Source: JBFLVT01 sp036804525 (GTDB lineage: Bacteria > Bacillota > Desulfotomaculia > Desulfotomaculales > JASEER01). From it: DNA of 29,904 nt. The DNA is taken from contig DAIRSE010000026.1 of assembly GCA_036804525.1 (NCBI GenBank), positions 1-29,904 of the forward strand. The letters run 5' to 3'. The notes under the pieces were generated by a model. The model was given only the letters and a program-made list of their open reading frames with translations, ran no database searches and was not told where the DNA came from. Below, piece after piece: positions 16,247-23,629 of the stretch; within the stretch, counting starts at the first letter, position 1; each line of letters starts with the position of its first letter. Position numbers and translations under genes: made by a program.

Positions 16247-16996
16247 TTGCCAAGACTCTTTTCCGTATGGGTCGCCTTTTTCATCCTGCTGTTTTCCGCC
16301 AGTTCCGCTTTTGCTGCCACGCATACCGTTTCCAGCGGCGAATCCCTGTACAGCATCAGCAGACTTTACGGCACCACCGTAACCGAGATAAAGTCTTTAA
16401 ACGGCCTGCGCGGTAACATCATTCACCCCGGCCAAAAGCTTGAAGTTCCCGACCGTTCGATAAGGTATGTTGTTCGCCGCGGTGACAACCTCACGACGAT
16501 CGGCAGAAAGTTCGGGCTGACCCCGACAGCGCTTATGCGGGCCAACGGGTTAAAGACTACAGTCCTGTACCCCGGACAAGTCCTTACCATTCCGACCGCT
16601 GTTCCGAATAATGTGGCGTCGCGCGGGTTTAACGTCAGCAGAGCAGATCTTGATCTGCTCGCTCGCCTGATTACCGCAGAGGCTGACGACCAGCCTTACT
16701 TAGTCAAGGTTGCTGTGGGGGCTGTTGTCTTGAACCGGGTGGCCAGCCCCAAGTTTCCTAATACTATCGCCGGGGTAATCTATGACTGGTCGCACGGCAA
16801 GGTCCAGTTCGAGCCTGTTCTTAACGGGTGGATCAACCGCCCGGCATCGCCGGAAGCCATCAGGGCGGCCAGAGACGCCCTTAACGGTTGGGACCCCACC
16901 GGTGGGGCGCTGTACTTCTTTGAACCCTGGGTGAAAAATAGGTTTTTGCACAGTCTTCCGCTTAAGCTGGTCATGGGCGCCTTCCATTTCGCCTGA
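16247..16996 (+). CDS. LysM and SleB/CwlJ-type cell-wall hydrolase
   Basis: Secreted peptidoglycan hydrolase, probably a spore-cortex-lytic-type muramidase/transglycosylase. From TTG 16247 (SD GGAGGAGGG at 16232-16240) the 249-aa product has a signal peptide ending at SSAFAA (about residue 24), two LysM repeats (about 25-68 and 73-116), and a Hydrolase_2 domain from about 137 to the end. In that domain LLARLITAEADDQP carries the likely catalytic Glu145, followed by VAVGAVVLNRV and GALYFFEP. An ATG at 16193 in the same frame is inside the riboswitch and would spoil the signal peptide, so it is rejected. Expression is expected to respond to c-di-AMP through the leader. Confidence 0.92.
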   Translation: MPRLFSVWVAFFILLFSASSAFAATHTVSSGESLYSISRLYGTTVTEIKSLNGLRGNIIHPGQKLEVPDRSIRYVVRRGDNLTTIGRKFGLTPTALMRANGLKTTVLYPGQVLTIPTAVPNNVASRGFNVSRADLDLLARLITAEADDQPYLVKVAVGAVVLNRVASPKFPNTIAGVIYDWSHGKVQFEPVLNGWINRPASPEAIRAARDALNGWDPTGGALYFFEPWVKNRFLHSLPLKLVMGAFHFA

Positions 16997-16999
16997 TCG

Positions 17000-17020
17000 G
17001 TCATCAGTCGTCGGTTGTCG
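17000..17020. repeat. Degenerate period-7 repeat, GTNRTCR x3
   Basis: GTCATCA, GTCGTCG and GTTGTCG follow each other directly, starting 4 bases after the hydrolase stop codon. They resemble the GTAGTCR array at 1169-1189 in unit length and sequence. Confidence 0.45.
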
Positions 17021-17089
17021 GACTCGTAGGAATTGGCGACGCCGATTCCGAATAGTTCAATGGTCGTCGGGTGCCGGGTATCGAGAATT

Positions 17090-17123
17090 AAGGAGGCCGG
17101 GTTTGAACCCGGCTTCCTTTTTG
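17090..17123 (+). terminator. Rho-independent terminator of the cell-wall hydrolase
   Basis: A stem of up to 14 bp (AAGGAGGCCGGGTT at 17090-17103 with AACCCGGCTTCCTT at 17106-17119, one G-T pair) is followed by a T-run to 17122. Confidence 0.82.
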
Positions 17124-17239
17124 TATCCCAATTCTAGCGCGTAATGCTTAGTGTTTACAGCTAAGTAGGTATTCCGCCAAGGACGGCGAATGGTACAACG
17201 TAACATGCCTATCATAATAACTGCGGAGGTGTGGCTGGT

Positions 17240-18385
17240 TTGGCATCACCAGTATACTTTGTAGATATGCGCACTAGCCCTAAGCGTAACATGCTAGACA
17301 AACTTGAGCTTCTGTGCCGCAGGGCCAGGATCATGCAGATAGTCAGCCCAAGGGATCTCGTAGCACTCAAGGTGCACTTTGGCGAGCGGGGCAACACGAC
17401 CTTTATCCGCCCGCAGTTTGTCCGCAAACTGGTGGACATGGTTAAGAAAGTGGGCGGGAAGCCGTTTCTTACCGACGCCAACACGCTCTACGTCAAGTAC
17501 CGGTCAAATGCCGTAGACCACCTGGAAACGGCCATCCTGCACGGTTTTGATTACGCTGTTACCGGGGCGCCGCTCATCATTGCTGACGGCCTTACCGGCA
17601 AAGATTACTTAATTGTCGAGGTTAACCTGAAGCACTTTAAAACGGTCAAGATCGGGAGTGCAGTCATGCATGCTGATGCCTTGCTGGTCGTAACGCATTT
17701 TAAGGGCCATGAGGCGACAGGGTTCGGCGGTGTGTTTAAGAACGTGGGGATGGGACTCGGTTCACGCAGCGGAAAGCAGATGATGCACTCCGATATCCTG
17801 CCTGCAGTCGGAGAGAAATGCAAGGCGTGTGGGAAGTGCATCAAGTGGTGTCCGGCCGGGGCTATTGCCATCGAGAAAGCCGGCGGGGAGAGCCATGGCG
17901 CTCCTGACGGGCCGGCGCTTGGACGCGCCAGGATCAACGAGGAACTCTGCATCGGGTGCGGCGAATGCACCGTGACCTGTCCAGAAGGAGCCATTGCCAT
18001 CAACTGGAAAACGGAGCCCGATATCATCCAAGAAAAGATCGTGGAGTATGCCTGGGGGGTATTAAAGGAGAAGCAGGGAAAAGTCGGCTTTATTACCTTT
18101 CTGAACAACGTTACCCCGGATTGCGACTGTTGCAATTGGAGCGATGTACCGATCGTGCGCGACATCGGCATCCTGGCCTCTTTTGACCCCGTGGCTCTGG
18201 ACCAAGCCTGCGTGGATCTTGTTAACCGCACCAGGGGGGAGGAAACCTCGAAGCTGGCTCTAAGGGCGCACGAGGAGGATAAGTTCAGGGTACTTTACCC
18301 GGGTATTGACTGGACACGGCAGTTGGCTTACGCTGAGCTGATTGGAATGGGGTCAAGAGAATATGAATTAATTAAGGTAGGCTAA
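17240..18385 (+). CDS. DUF362 protein with two [4Fe-4S] ferredoxin motifs
   Basis: Iron-sulfur protein of the DUF362 family, common in anaerobes and with no settled function. Residues about 1-190 form the DUF362 domain (VALKVHFGERGNTTFIRPQ, FLTDANTLYVKYRSNA, THFKGHEATGFGGVFKNVGMG). A two-cluster ferredoxin insert follows: C194/C197/C200/C204 and C237/C240/C243/C247. After it comes the DUF362 C-terminal part, with a further Cys cluster DCDCC near residue 297 and DPVALDQACVDL. The start is TTG 17240, nine bases after GGAGGT (17225-17230); GTG 17231 touches the SD and is unlikely. It stands alone between a terminator and the ech control region. A role as an electron carrier for the downstream hydrogenase is possible but not shown. 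Confidence 0.87.
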   Translation: MASPVYFVDMRTSPKRNMLDKLELLCRRARIMQIVSPRDLVALKVHFGERGNTTFIRPQFVRKLVDMVKKVGGKPFLTDANTLYVKYRSNAVDHLETAILHGFDYAVTGAPLIIADGLTGKDYLIVEVNLKHFKTVKIGSAVMHADALLVVTHFKGHEATGFGGVFKNVGMGLGSRSGKQMMHSDILPAVGEKCKACGKCIKWCPAGAIAIEKAGGESHGAPDGPALGRARINEELCIGCGECTVTCPEGAIAINWKTEPDIIQEKIVEYAWGVLKEKQGKVGFITFLNNVTPDCDCCNWSDVPIVRDIGILASFDPVALDQACVDLVNRTRGEETSKLALRAHEEDKFRVLYPGIDWTRQLAYAELIGMGSREYELIKVG

Positions 18386-18429
18386 GATTTAGCAACCTAT
18401 GCAGTATGCGGTATACAATTGCAAAAAGC

Positions 18430-18458
18430 TTGACTGGTAATTAGCGAAAAGTTAGAAT
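18430..18458 (+). promoter_or_regulatory. Promoter of the ech operon
   Basis: TTGACT (18430-18435), a 17-bp spacer and TAGAAT (18453-18458) make a near-consensus vegetative promoter. Confidence 0.6.
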
Positions 18459-18474
18459 TATGCTAACAATTTCG
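18445..18474. promoter_or_regulatory. Imperfect palindrome over the ech -10 region
   Basis: Left arm CGAAAAGTTAG (18445-18455) pairs with right arm CTAACAATTTCG (18463-18474): five plus five base pairs around a small internal mismatch, with a 7-nt centre. It covers the -10 box, which is where a repressor operator would be expected; an RNA hairpin at the transcript start is the alternative. Confidence 0.45.
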
Positions 18475-18745
18475 AAAAGTAGTTTGTTCTTGTAGTTTTG
18501 TTCACTAGCTAGCTAAATCACCGTCTTGCATCATTTTTCACAATGCTCCGGCCATGCAGGTTGTAAACAGTGTTCTGTGGTTTCTCCTTTCCTTAAAGAA
18601 AGCGTCACTTTATTTTAGTGAAAAGGCTGCTTATTTTACGTACTGGAGAAAATGTCTTCATCATCTAGTAACGGGGGGGGGAAGAGAAGGGGTTTCGTTT
18701 TTGTTTTTGCGGCAATTGTAGGATTCTAGTGGGAGGTAAAGCTCT

Positions 18746-20692
18746 ATGCCTGGAGAGGTCCTTATAGCCATCCTGATACTGCTGCCATTTGCCACGGGGT
18801 TAGTGGGCTTGGCTGTAAGGGATGGAAGTGTGCGTAGGCCTTTGATCATTGTTCCGTTGCTGGTATTGATCGGAGCTTCCTTTATGCTATTGTTCAGCGT
18901 GCTCGATCAAGGCCCGATCATCTTTTCGCCCAGCTCCGTCTGGGATGTGCTTGCTCTTATCGGTGATTTTGCTCTGGTAGCCTATTTTTTGTATGTCGGG
19001 TACGTGCGGAAGAACACCCTCATTGGGGGACTGGGCCTGCTCCAGTTGATTCTGCTGACATATCTCCGGTTTGGCGTTTTGCCGGCTGGGTTCGCAGTAG
19101 AAAGGGCGTTCTACGTCGATCTTCTTGCGGTCATAATGGCGCTTGTCATCTCGGTCGTCGGCGCCTTGATTGCTATTTATGCCATAGACTACATGCGCCA
19201 TCATGAAGAACATCTCAAACCGGCTAAGACAAGACAGCCCGTCTTCTTCCTCTTCCTGATCGGACTCCTGGGCGCAATGAACGGTCTTGTCTTTGCCAAC
19301 GACTTGTTGCTGCTCTTTTTCTTCTGGGAAATCACGACCCTCTGCTGTTTCCAGTTAATCGGACACGATCTCACGGACGAAGCCAGGGTTTCAGCCGAAC
19401 GCGCCTTATGGATGAATATGGTGGGCGGGGTATCGTTCCTGGCCGGGATGATCTTGTGTTTTCAGGCTACGGGGACCTTGCTTGTCGACGAAGTCCTGAA
19501 ATTTGGCGTGGTTGGCCCGGCTGTATTGCTGCCGCTGGCCCTGTTCTGCTTCACCGGTTTTACGAAGGCCGCGCAAGTTCCGTGGCAGAGCTGGCTCCTG
19601 GGGGCTATGGTCGCTCCGACACCTGTGTCTGCTCTTCTGCACTCGAGCACGATGGTTAAAGCCGGCGTGTACCTCGTCTTACGCCTGGCGCCCGGGTATG
19701 AGGGCACCCAGCTTTCTGTCGCCATCGCCATCTTTGGTGCCTTTGTCTTCATGGTTACAGCCATGGTTGCTATCAGCCAGCGCGTTTCCAAACGCGTGCT
19801 GGCCTACTCAACTATCTCGAACCTGGGATTAATCGTGTGCTGTGCAGGCATCAACACGAACCTGGCTATCGCGGCAGCGATCCTGATGATTATCTTCCAC
19901 GCCATTTCCAAAGGCATGCTCTTTATGGCCGTAGGAATTATTGAACAGCAGATCGGCAGTCGCGACATCGAAGATATGGAAGGCCTGCTGGCGCGCCTCC
20001 CGGTGATTTCCGGAACGGCGATCATAGGCATGATTTCAATGCTGTTTATGCCCTTCGGCGTGGTTGTTGCCAAGTGGGCCGGTATTGAAGCGGCGGCTGT
20101 GCCGAACTCACCCTGGTTCTCCTTGATTGTGACGATGCTCGTGATTGGGAGCGCTGCTTCCCTCGTCTTCTGGACCAAGTGGATTGGCCGGATGATGAGT
20201 CACTTCGACTTCGGGAAGGCGGCTCCAAGTCCTGCCGAACGCCGCGACTTCTTGGCGTATGGCACGGTAACCCTGTTGATTGCCGCTGTCGTTGTCCTCA
20301 GCGTGTTCATTGGCCCGTTAGTAGCCCAGTTGATTAACCCGGCTGAGGTGGGGATGGGCTACAAGGAGGCCTTTGACACAGTGGGAAGCAGCCTGAAATC
20401 GGGCTTCGGGTTACTTATGCCCCTGCCTTTGTTCCTCTCAGTCATTGTGGCTCTCGTCGTGCCTCTTCTGCTGATCAAGGTCCGGCGGGAGGAATTCCGC
20501 CCCGTGTACCTTTGCGGCGCAAATGTGGAATCCGACGCCGCTGCTTTTTCCTCGGTCGCTGAAGCCGTCGTGCCCGCGGCGACGGGAGGGCTATATTGGG
20601 AAAAGGCTTTTGGTGAAAAGGCGTTGAACACATGGATTAACGTCGCCGGGGTTGTCCTGCTTGCACTACTCTTTGCGGGGGTGATCATGTAA
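18746..20692 (+). CDS. echA: Ech-type hydrogenase subunit A (NuoL/MrpA-like ion-translocating antiporter subunit)
   Basis: Large integral membrane subunit (648 aa) of a group 4 energy-converting [NiFe] hydrogenase, homologous to complex I NuoL and Mrp antiporters and thought to move H+ or Na+. It has 15 or more hydrophobic helices. Conserved antiporter features include FANDLLLLFFFWEITTLCCFQLIG, with the helix-5 glutamate in WE, FTGFTKAAQVPWQSWLLGAMVAPTPVSALLHSSTMVKAGVYL, with the TM lysine (FTKAAQ) and histidine (LLHSSTMVKAG), and HAISKGMLFM. ATG 18746 follows GGGAGGT by eight bases. It is the first gene of the operon, and its stop overlaps the echB start by one base. NuoL-like subunits of other complexes look similar, so the Ech assignment rests on gene order. 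Confidence 0.9.
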   Translation: MPGEVLIAILILLPFATGLVGLAVRDGSVRRPLIIVPLLVLIGASFMLLFSVLDQGPIIFSPSSVWDVLALIGDFALVAYFLYVGYVRKNTLIGGLGLLQLILLTYLRFGVLPAGFAVERAFYVDLLAVIMALVISVVGALIAIYAIDYMRHHEEHLKPAKTRQPVFFLFLIGLLGAMNGLVFANDLLLLFFFWEITTLCCFQLIGHDLTDEARVSAERALWMNMVGGVSFLAGMILCFQATGTLLVDEVLKFGVVGPAVLLPLALFCFTGFTKAAQVPWQSWLLGAMVAPTPVSALLHSSTMVKAGVYLVLRLAPGYEGTQLSVAIAIFGAFVFMVTAMVAISQRVSKRVLAYSTISNLGLIVCCAGINTNLAIAAAILMIIFHAISKGMLFMAVGIIEQQIGSRDIEDMEGLLARLPVISGTAIIGMISMLFMPFGVVVAKWAGIEAAAVPNSPWFSLIVTMLVIGSAASLVFWTKWIGRMMSHFDFGKAAPSPAERRDFLAYGTVTLLIAAVVVLSVFIGPLVAQLINPAEVGMGYKEAFDTVGSSLKSGFGLLMPLPLFLSVIVALVVPLLLIKVRREEFRPVYLCGANVESDAAAFSSVAEAVVPAATGGLYWEKAFGEKALNTWINVAGVVLLALLFAGVIM

Positions 20693-21561
20693 TGGTCTAC
20701 GACCTGATTGCCGTTGCCCTGGCGCTGTTTGTGGCCCCCGTCGTGGGCGGTTTGCTGAGAGGGATCGACCGGAGGATCACGGCTCGCATGCAGGGCCGCA
20801 TGGGCCCGCCAATTCTTCAGCCGTTCTATGATTTCTTTAAGCTCTTGGGCAAATCGCGTGTAGTGACCTCGCGCGAGAGCCTGATTTGGGCCTGGGCGTA
20901 CCTGATCCTTACCGTTACCGCCGTGCTCATGCTCTTCCTCGGACAGGACCTGCTGGTCATGTTCTTCGTACTGGCTTTTGCCGGCGCTTCCCTGGCTTTC
21001 GGCGCTTTCAGCGTCAAGTCGCCGTATGCCCACCTCGGAGCATCCCGGGAAATCATCCAGATGCTGTCTTATGAACCGATCCTGTTGCTGGCTGTGGTGG
21101 TGGTGTTCTTAAAGACGGGGACTTTTATGGCCTCGGGGGTTTTCGCCCTCGGCGAACCGTTGCTCCCGAGTCTTCCGCTGGCCTTCCTGGCCGTGTTGAT
21201 TGCACTCGGCATCAAGATGCGCAAATCGCCGTTCGATATTGCGGCGTCGGAGCACGCCCACCAAGAGCTGGTAAGGGGGGTTTATACGGAGTATTCCGGT
21301 CCTTTCCTGGCTTTGATCGAACTTACGCACTGGTATGAACTGGTCCTCATCCTTGGGTTTCTGGCCCTGTTCTGGGCGCATCCGCTTTGGGCCGGAGTTT
21401 TGCTGGCCCTGGGTTGCTTTTTGCTGGAGCTTTTGCTTGATAACGTTGCGGCCAGGTTGCGCTGGTCCTGGATGGTGGCGGCCAGTTGGGTGGTTGGTGT
21501 AGGACTTATCGTCATCAACATCCTGGTCATTCAATTCGCTGGTCAAGGGTTGAGTCAGTAG
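20692..21561 (+). CDS. echB: Ech-type hydrogenase subunit B (NuoH-like)
   Basis: Membrane subunit that anchors the hydrophilic arm and helps form the ion path, homologous to NuoH/HycD. About eight hydrophobic segments in 289 aa. The diagnostic cytoplasmic loops are present: GIDRRITARMQGRMGPP followed by LQPFYDFFKLLGKS, SPYAHLGASREIIQMLSYEP, and MRKSPFDIAASEHAHQELVRG with VYTEYSGP. The start ATG 20692 shares its first base with the echA stop (taATG) and has GGGGGTGATC just upstream, so translation is coupled. Confidence 0.93.
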   Translation: MVYDLIAVALALFVAPVVGGLLRGIDRRITARMQGRMGPPILQPFYDFFKLLGKSRVVTSRESLIWAWAYLILTVTAVLMLFLGQDLLVMFFVLAFAGASLAFGAFSVKSPYAHLGASREIIQMLSYEPILLLAVVVVFLKTGTFMASGVFALGEPLLPSLPLAFLAVLIALGIKMRKSPFDIAASEHAHQELVRGVYTEYSGPFLALIELTHWYELVLILGFLALFWAHPLWAGVLLALGCFLLELLLDNVAARLRWSWMVAASWVVGVGLIVINILVIQFAGQGLSQ

Positions 21562-21575
21562 AGAGGTTGCAAAAG

Positions 21576-21614
21576 CCAGGGACTGTCAAGTGTAAGTATT
21601 GAGCGGTTCCCTGG
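21576..21614 (+). other. Intra-operon hairpin before echC ribosome-binding site
   Basis: CCAGGGA (21576-21582) pairs with TCCCTGG (21608-21614). The right arm abuts the strong SD GGGGGAGGAG (about 21613-21621) of echC, in the only wide gap (68 bp) between echA, echB, echC and echD. No T-run follows, so this may be a processing or stoichiometry element rather than a terminator. Confidence 0.4.
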
Positions 21615-21629
21615 GGGAGGAGTGTAGGT

Positions 21630-22055
21630 ATGGGGCTAATCACTAAATCACGGGTTAAGTCGCCCTGGATTGTCCATTTCTGTTGTGGCGGCTGTAACGG
21701 CTGTGACATTGAATTGCTGGCTTGCCTGACGCCGCTCTACGACGTGGAACGGTTTGGGATTTTGAACATCGGCAACCCGAAGCATGCCGATATCCTGGCT
21801 GTGACAGGGCCGGTCAATAAGCGGAATCAGCGGGTGCTGACCAACCTTTACGATCAGATTCCGGATCCCAAGATTGTCCTGGCTATCGGTTCCTGTGCGG
21901 CTACAGGAGGCGTTTTCCATAACTGCTACAATGTCTTGGGTGGGATCGATAAAGTCATTCCCGTTGATGTTTATGTGCCGGGATGTCCTCCTCGCCCGGA
22001 GGCCATCATCGACGGCGTCGTGTTGGCCCTGGAGAAGTTAAAGAAGACTAAGTAA
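21630..22055 (+). CDS. echC: Ech-type hydrogenase small subunit (NuoB-like, one [4Fe-4S])
   Basis: Hydrogenase small subunit carrying the proximal [4Fe-4S] cluster next to the NiFe site, homologous to NuoB/HycG. The four ligands are visible: C22 and C25 in CCGGCNGCDIE, C89 in AIGSCAATGG, and C119 in VPGCPPRPE. At 141 aa it is the short single-cluster form found in group 4 hydrogenases. ATG 21630 is eight bases after a strong SD. It lies between echB and echD in the canonical Ech order. Confidence 0.94.
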   Translation: MGLITKSRVKSPWIVHFCCGGCNGCDIELLACLTPLYDVERFGILNIGNPKHADILAVTGPVNKRNQRVLTNLYDQIPDPKIVLAIGSCAATGGVFHNCYNVLGGIDKVIPVDVYVPGCPPRPEAIIDGVVLALEKLKKTK

Positions 22056-22073
22056 GGGTTTGAGGTGATTTTG

Positions 22074-22412
22074 ATGGAGGACATACTCATCGGTAAAGAC
22101 GATCTCCTTGTTACGGCGCAAAGGCTTGTCGACGAAGGCGCACGGCTGGCCACGGCGACCTGTCTGGATGAAAAGGATAAATTTCAAGTAATTTATCACT
22201 TCCAAAAGGAGCACGACATCATTAATGTCAGGCTTAAGGTCGATAAGGACGAGGAGATACCCAGCATTTCCGAAATTACGCTGACCGCGGCGCTCATCGA
22301 AAATGAAATGCGGGAGTTTTTTGGACTGAATATAGTTGGTCTGGTGATCGACTTCAAAAACCGGATGATCCTGTCCGAAAACAGTCCCGAGACACCGCTC
22401 TGCAAATCTTAG
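22074..22412 (+). CDS. echD: Ech-type hydrogenase subunit D (NuoC-like)
   Basis: Hydrophilic subunit related to NuoC (30-kDa complex I subunit), structural partner of EchE and without cofactor motifs. The family core is IYHFQKEHDIINVRLKV followed by PSISEITLTAALIENEMREFFGL and IDFKNRMIL. From ATG 22074 the product is 112 aa with GAGGTGA ending five bases upstream. A GTG at 22065 in the same frame lies inside that SD and is not a likely start. It follows echC by 18 bp. Confidence 0.88.
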   Translation: MEDILIGKDDLLVTAQRLVDEGARLATATCLDEKDKFQVIYHFQKEHDIINVRLKVDKDEEIPSISEITLTAALIENEMREFFGLNIVGLVIDFKNRMILSENSPETPLCKS

Positions 22413-22442
22413 CGCCTGGGATGGCGGTTGGGGGGAGAAAGC

Positions 22443-23519
22443 ATGGCTCGAGTTACCTTTCCCTTTGGTCCCCAGCACCCCGTATTACCTGAACCTATTC
22501 AATTGCAGCTGACCTGCGAGGACGAGCGGGTCGTCGAGGCTGTCCCCGTGATCGGCTTTATGCACCGGGGAATTGAGAAGGGTGCTGAGAAAAATCCTTT
22601 CGGCAACAATGTTTTTTTGTGCGAGCGCATCTGCGGTATTTGCAGTTTCATCCATGCTTTGTGTTATTGCCAACTGATTGAAGAGATCATGAAGGTTGAA
22701 GTGCCGCCGCGGGCCAAGTACTTACGGACGGCCTGGAGCGAGCTTTCGCGTATTCACAGCCATATGCTCTGGCTGGGCCTGTTCGCAGACGGGTTCGGAT
22801 TTGAAAGCCTTTTCATGCAGTGCTGGAGGGCACGCGAGGTTATCCTCGATATTATGGAGATGACCACTGGGCAAAGGATTATCCAATCTTCTTGCGTAAT
22901 CGGCGGCGTCCGACGAAATATCGACGAGGACATGGCCAAAACGGTCCTTGAGAAGATGAACGATTTCAAGCGTCAATACGATGCCATTTATCCCGTCTTC
23001 GTCAAGGATTACACCATTAAGTCCCGGACGGTGGGGAAAGGCGTGCTGCCTAAGGATCAAGCCTGGAGCCTCGGCGCTGTAGGACCTACTCTCCGTGCCA
23101 GCGGGTGGGCCTGGGATGTGCGCCAGACGGGATATGCTGCTTACGGCGAGCTGGGTTTTGAGCCGATTGTCGAGAACGGGTGCGATTCTTATGCCCGGAC
23201 TCTGGTGCGGGCACGCGAAGTTTACCAGTCAGCCGAACTGGTTGTTAAATGTATTCAAAACCTTCCCGACAGCGAGTTAGCTGTTAAGGTTAAGGGCTTC
23301 CCCAGCGGCGAGGCTGTCATGCGCGTTGAACAGCCGAGAGGGGAACTTTTTGAATTTGGCAAGGGGAATGGCAGCGCCTTTCTTGAGCGATTGAAGGTAA
23401 GGACGCCTACCTTTTCGAATATACCTCCACTGTTGGCGATGCTTCCCGGGTGCGAGGTGGCGGACGTTCCGGTTATAGTCCTGTCCATCGACCCCTGTAT
23501 TGCCTGCACCGAGCGCTAG
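22443..23519 (+). CDS. echE: Ech-type [NiFe]-hydrogenase large (catalytic) subunit
   Basis: Catalytic subunit that reduces protons or oxidises H2; related to NuoD but with a true NiFe site. Both cysteine pairs are present: C64 and C67 in ERICGICSF, and C352 and C355 in DPCIACTER at the very end, so it is a hydrogenase rather than a complex I NuoD. It is 358 aa from ATG 22443, with a G-rich SD at about 22430-22437; upstream in-frame codons from 22428 lie over that SD. The protein ends three residues after the last cysteine. There is therefore no C-terminal peptide to be removed by a maturation protease, as described for some group 4 enzymes such as CooH. Confidence 0.95.
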   Translation: MARVTFPFGPQHPVLPEPIQLQLTCEDERVVEAVPVIGFMHRGIEKGAEKNPFGNNVFLCERICGICSFIHALCYCQLIEEIMKVEVPPRAKYLRTAWSELSRIHSHMLWLGLFADGFGFESLFMQCWRAREVILDIMEMTTGQRIIQSSCVIGGVRRNIDEDMAKTVLEKMNDFKRQYDAIYPVFVKDYTIKSRTVGKGVLPKDQAWSLGAVGPTLRASGWAWDVRQTGYAAYGELGFEPIVENGCDSYARTLVRAREVYQSAELVVKCIQNLPDSELAVKVKGFPSGEAVMRVEQPRGELFEFGKGNGSAFLERLKVRTPTFSNIPPLLAMLPGCEVADVPVIVLSIDPCIACTER

Positions 23520-23629
23520 AGCCAGCTCCAGAAGGGTCTGGAAAAAGATTTTGAGGTCAAGGTTATCCTTATTATTCGTGCCTAGATATCCGGCCTCTGA
23601 CCTCTTTATTGAACGGGGGACCTTGGATA

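Larger units (their letters stand above)
18386..18745. other. AT-rich control region between DUF362 gene and echA
   Basis: A 360-bp gap with no credible gene, markedly more AT-rich than its surroundings. It holds a good promoter (18430-18458), a palindrome over its -10 box (18445-18474), a TAGCTAGCTA word near 18507, a small hairpin (TCACT/AGTGA near 18605-18625) and a run of nine G at 18673-18681. The implied ech leader is roughly 280 nt. I do not recognise a riboswitch class in it. Confidence 0.6.

Noticed and set aside
22443..23519. EchE as a complex I NuoD subunit
   Set aside because: Both NiFe-binding CxxC pairs are intact; NuoD proteins lack them.
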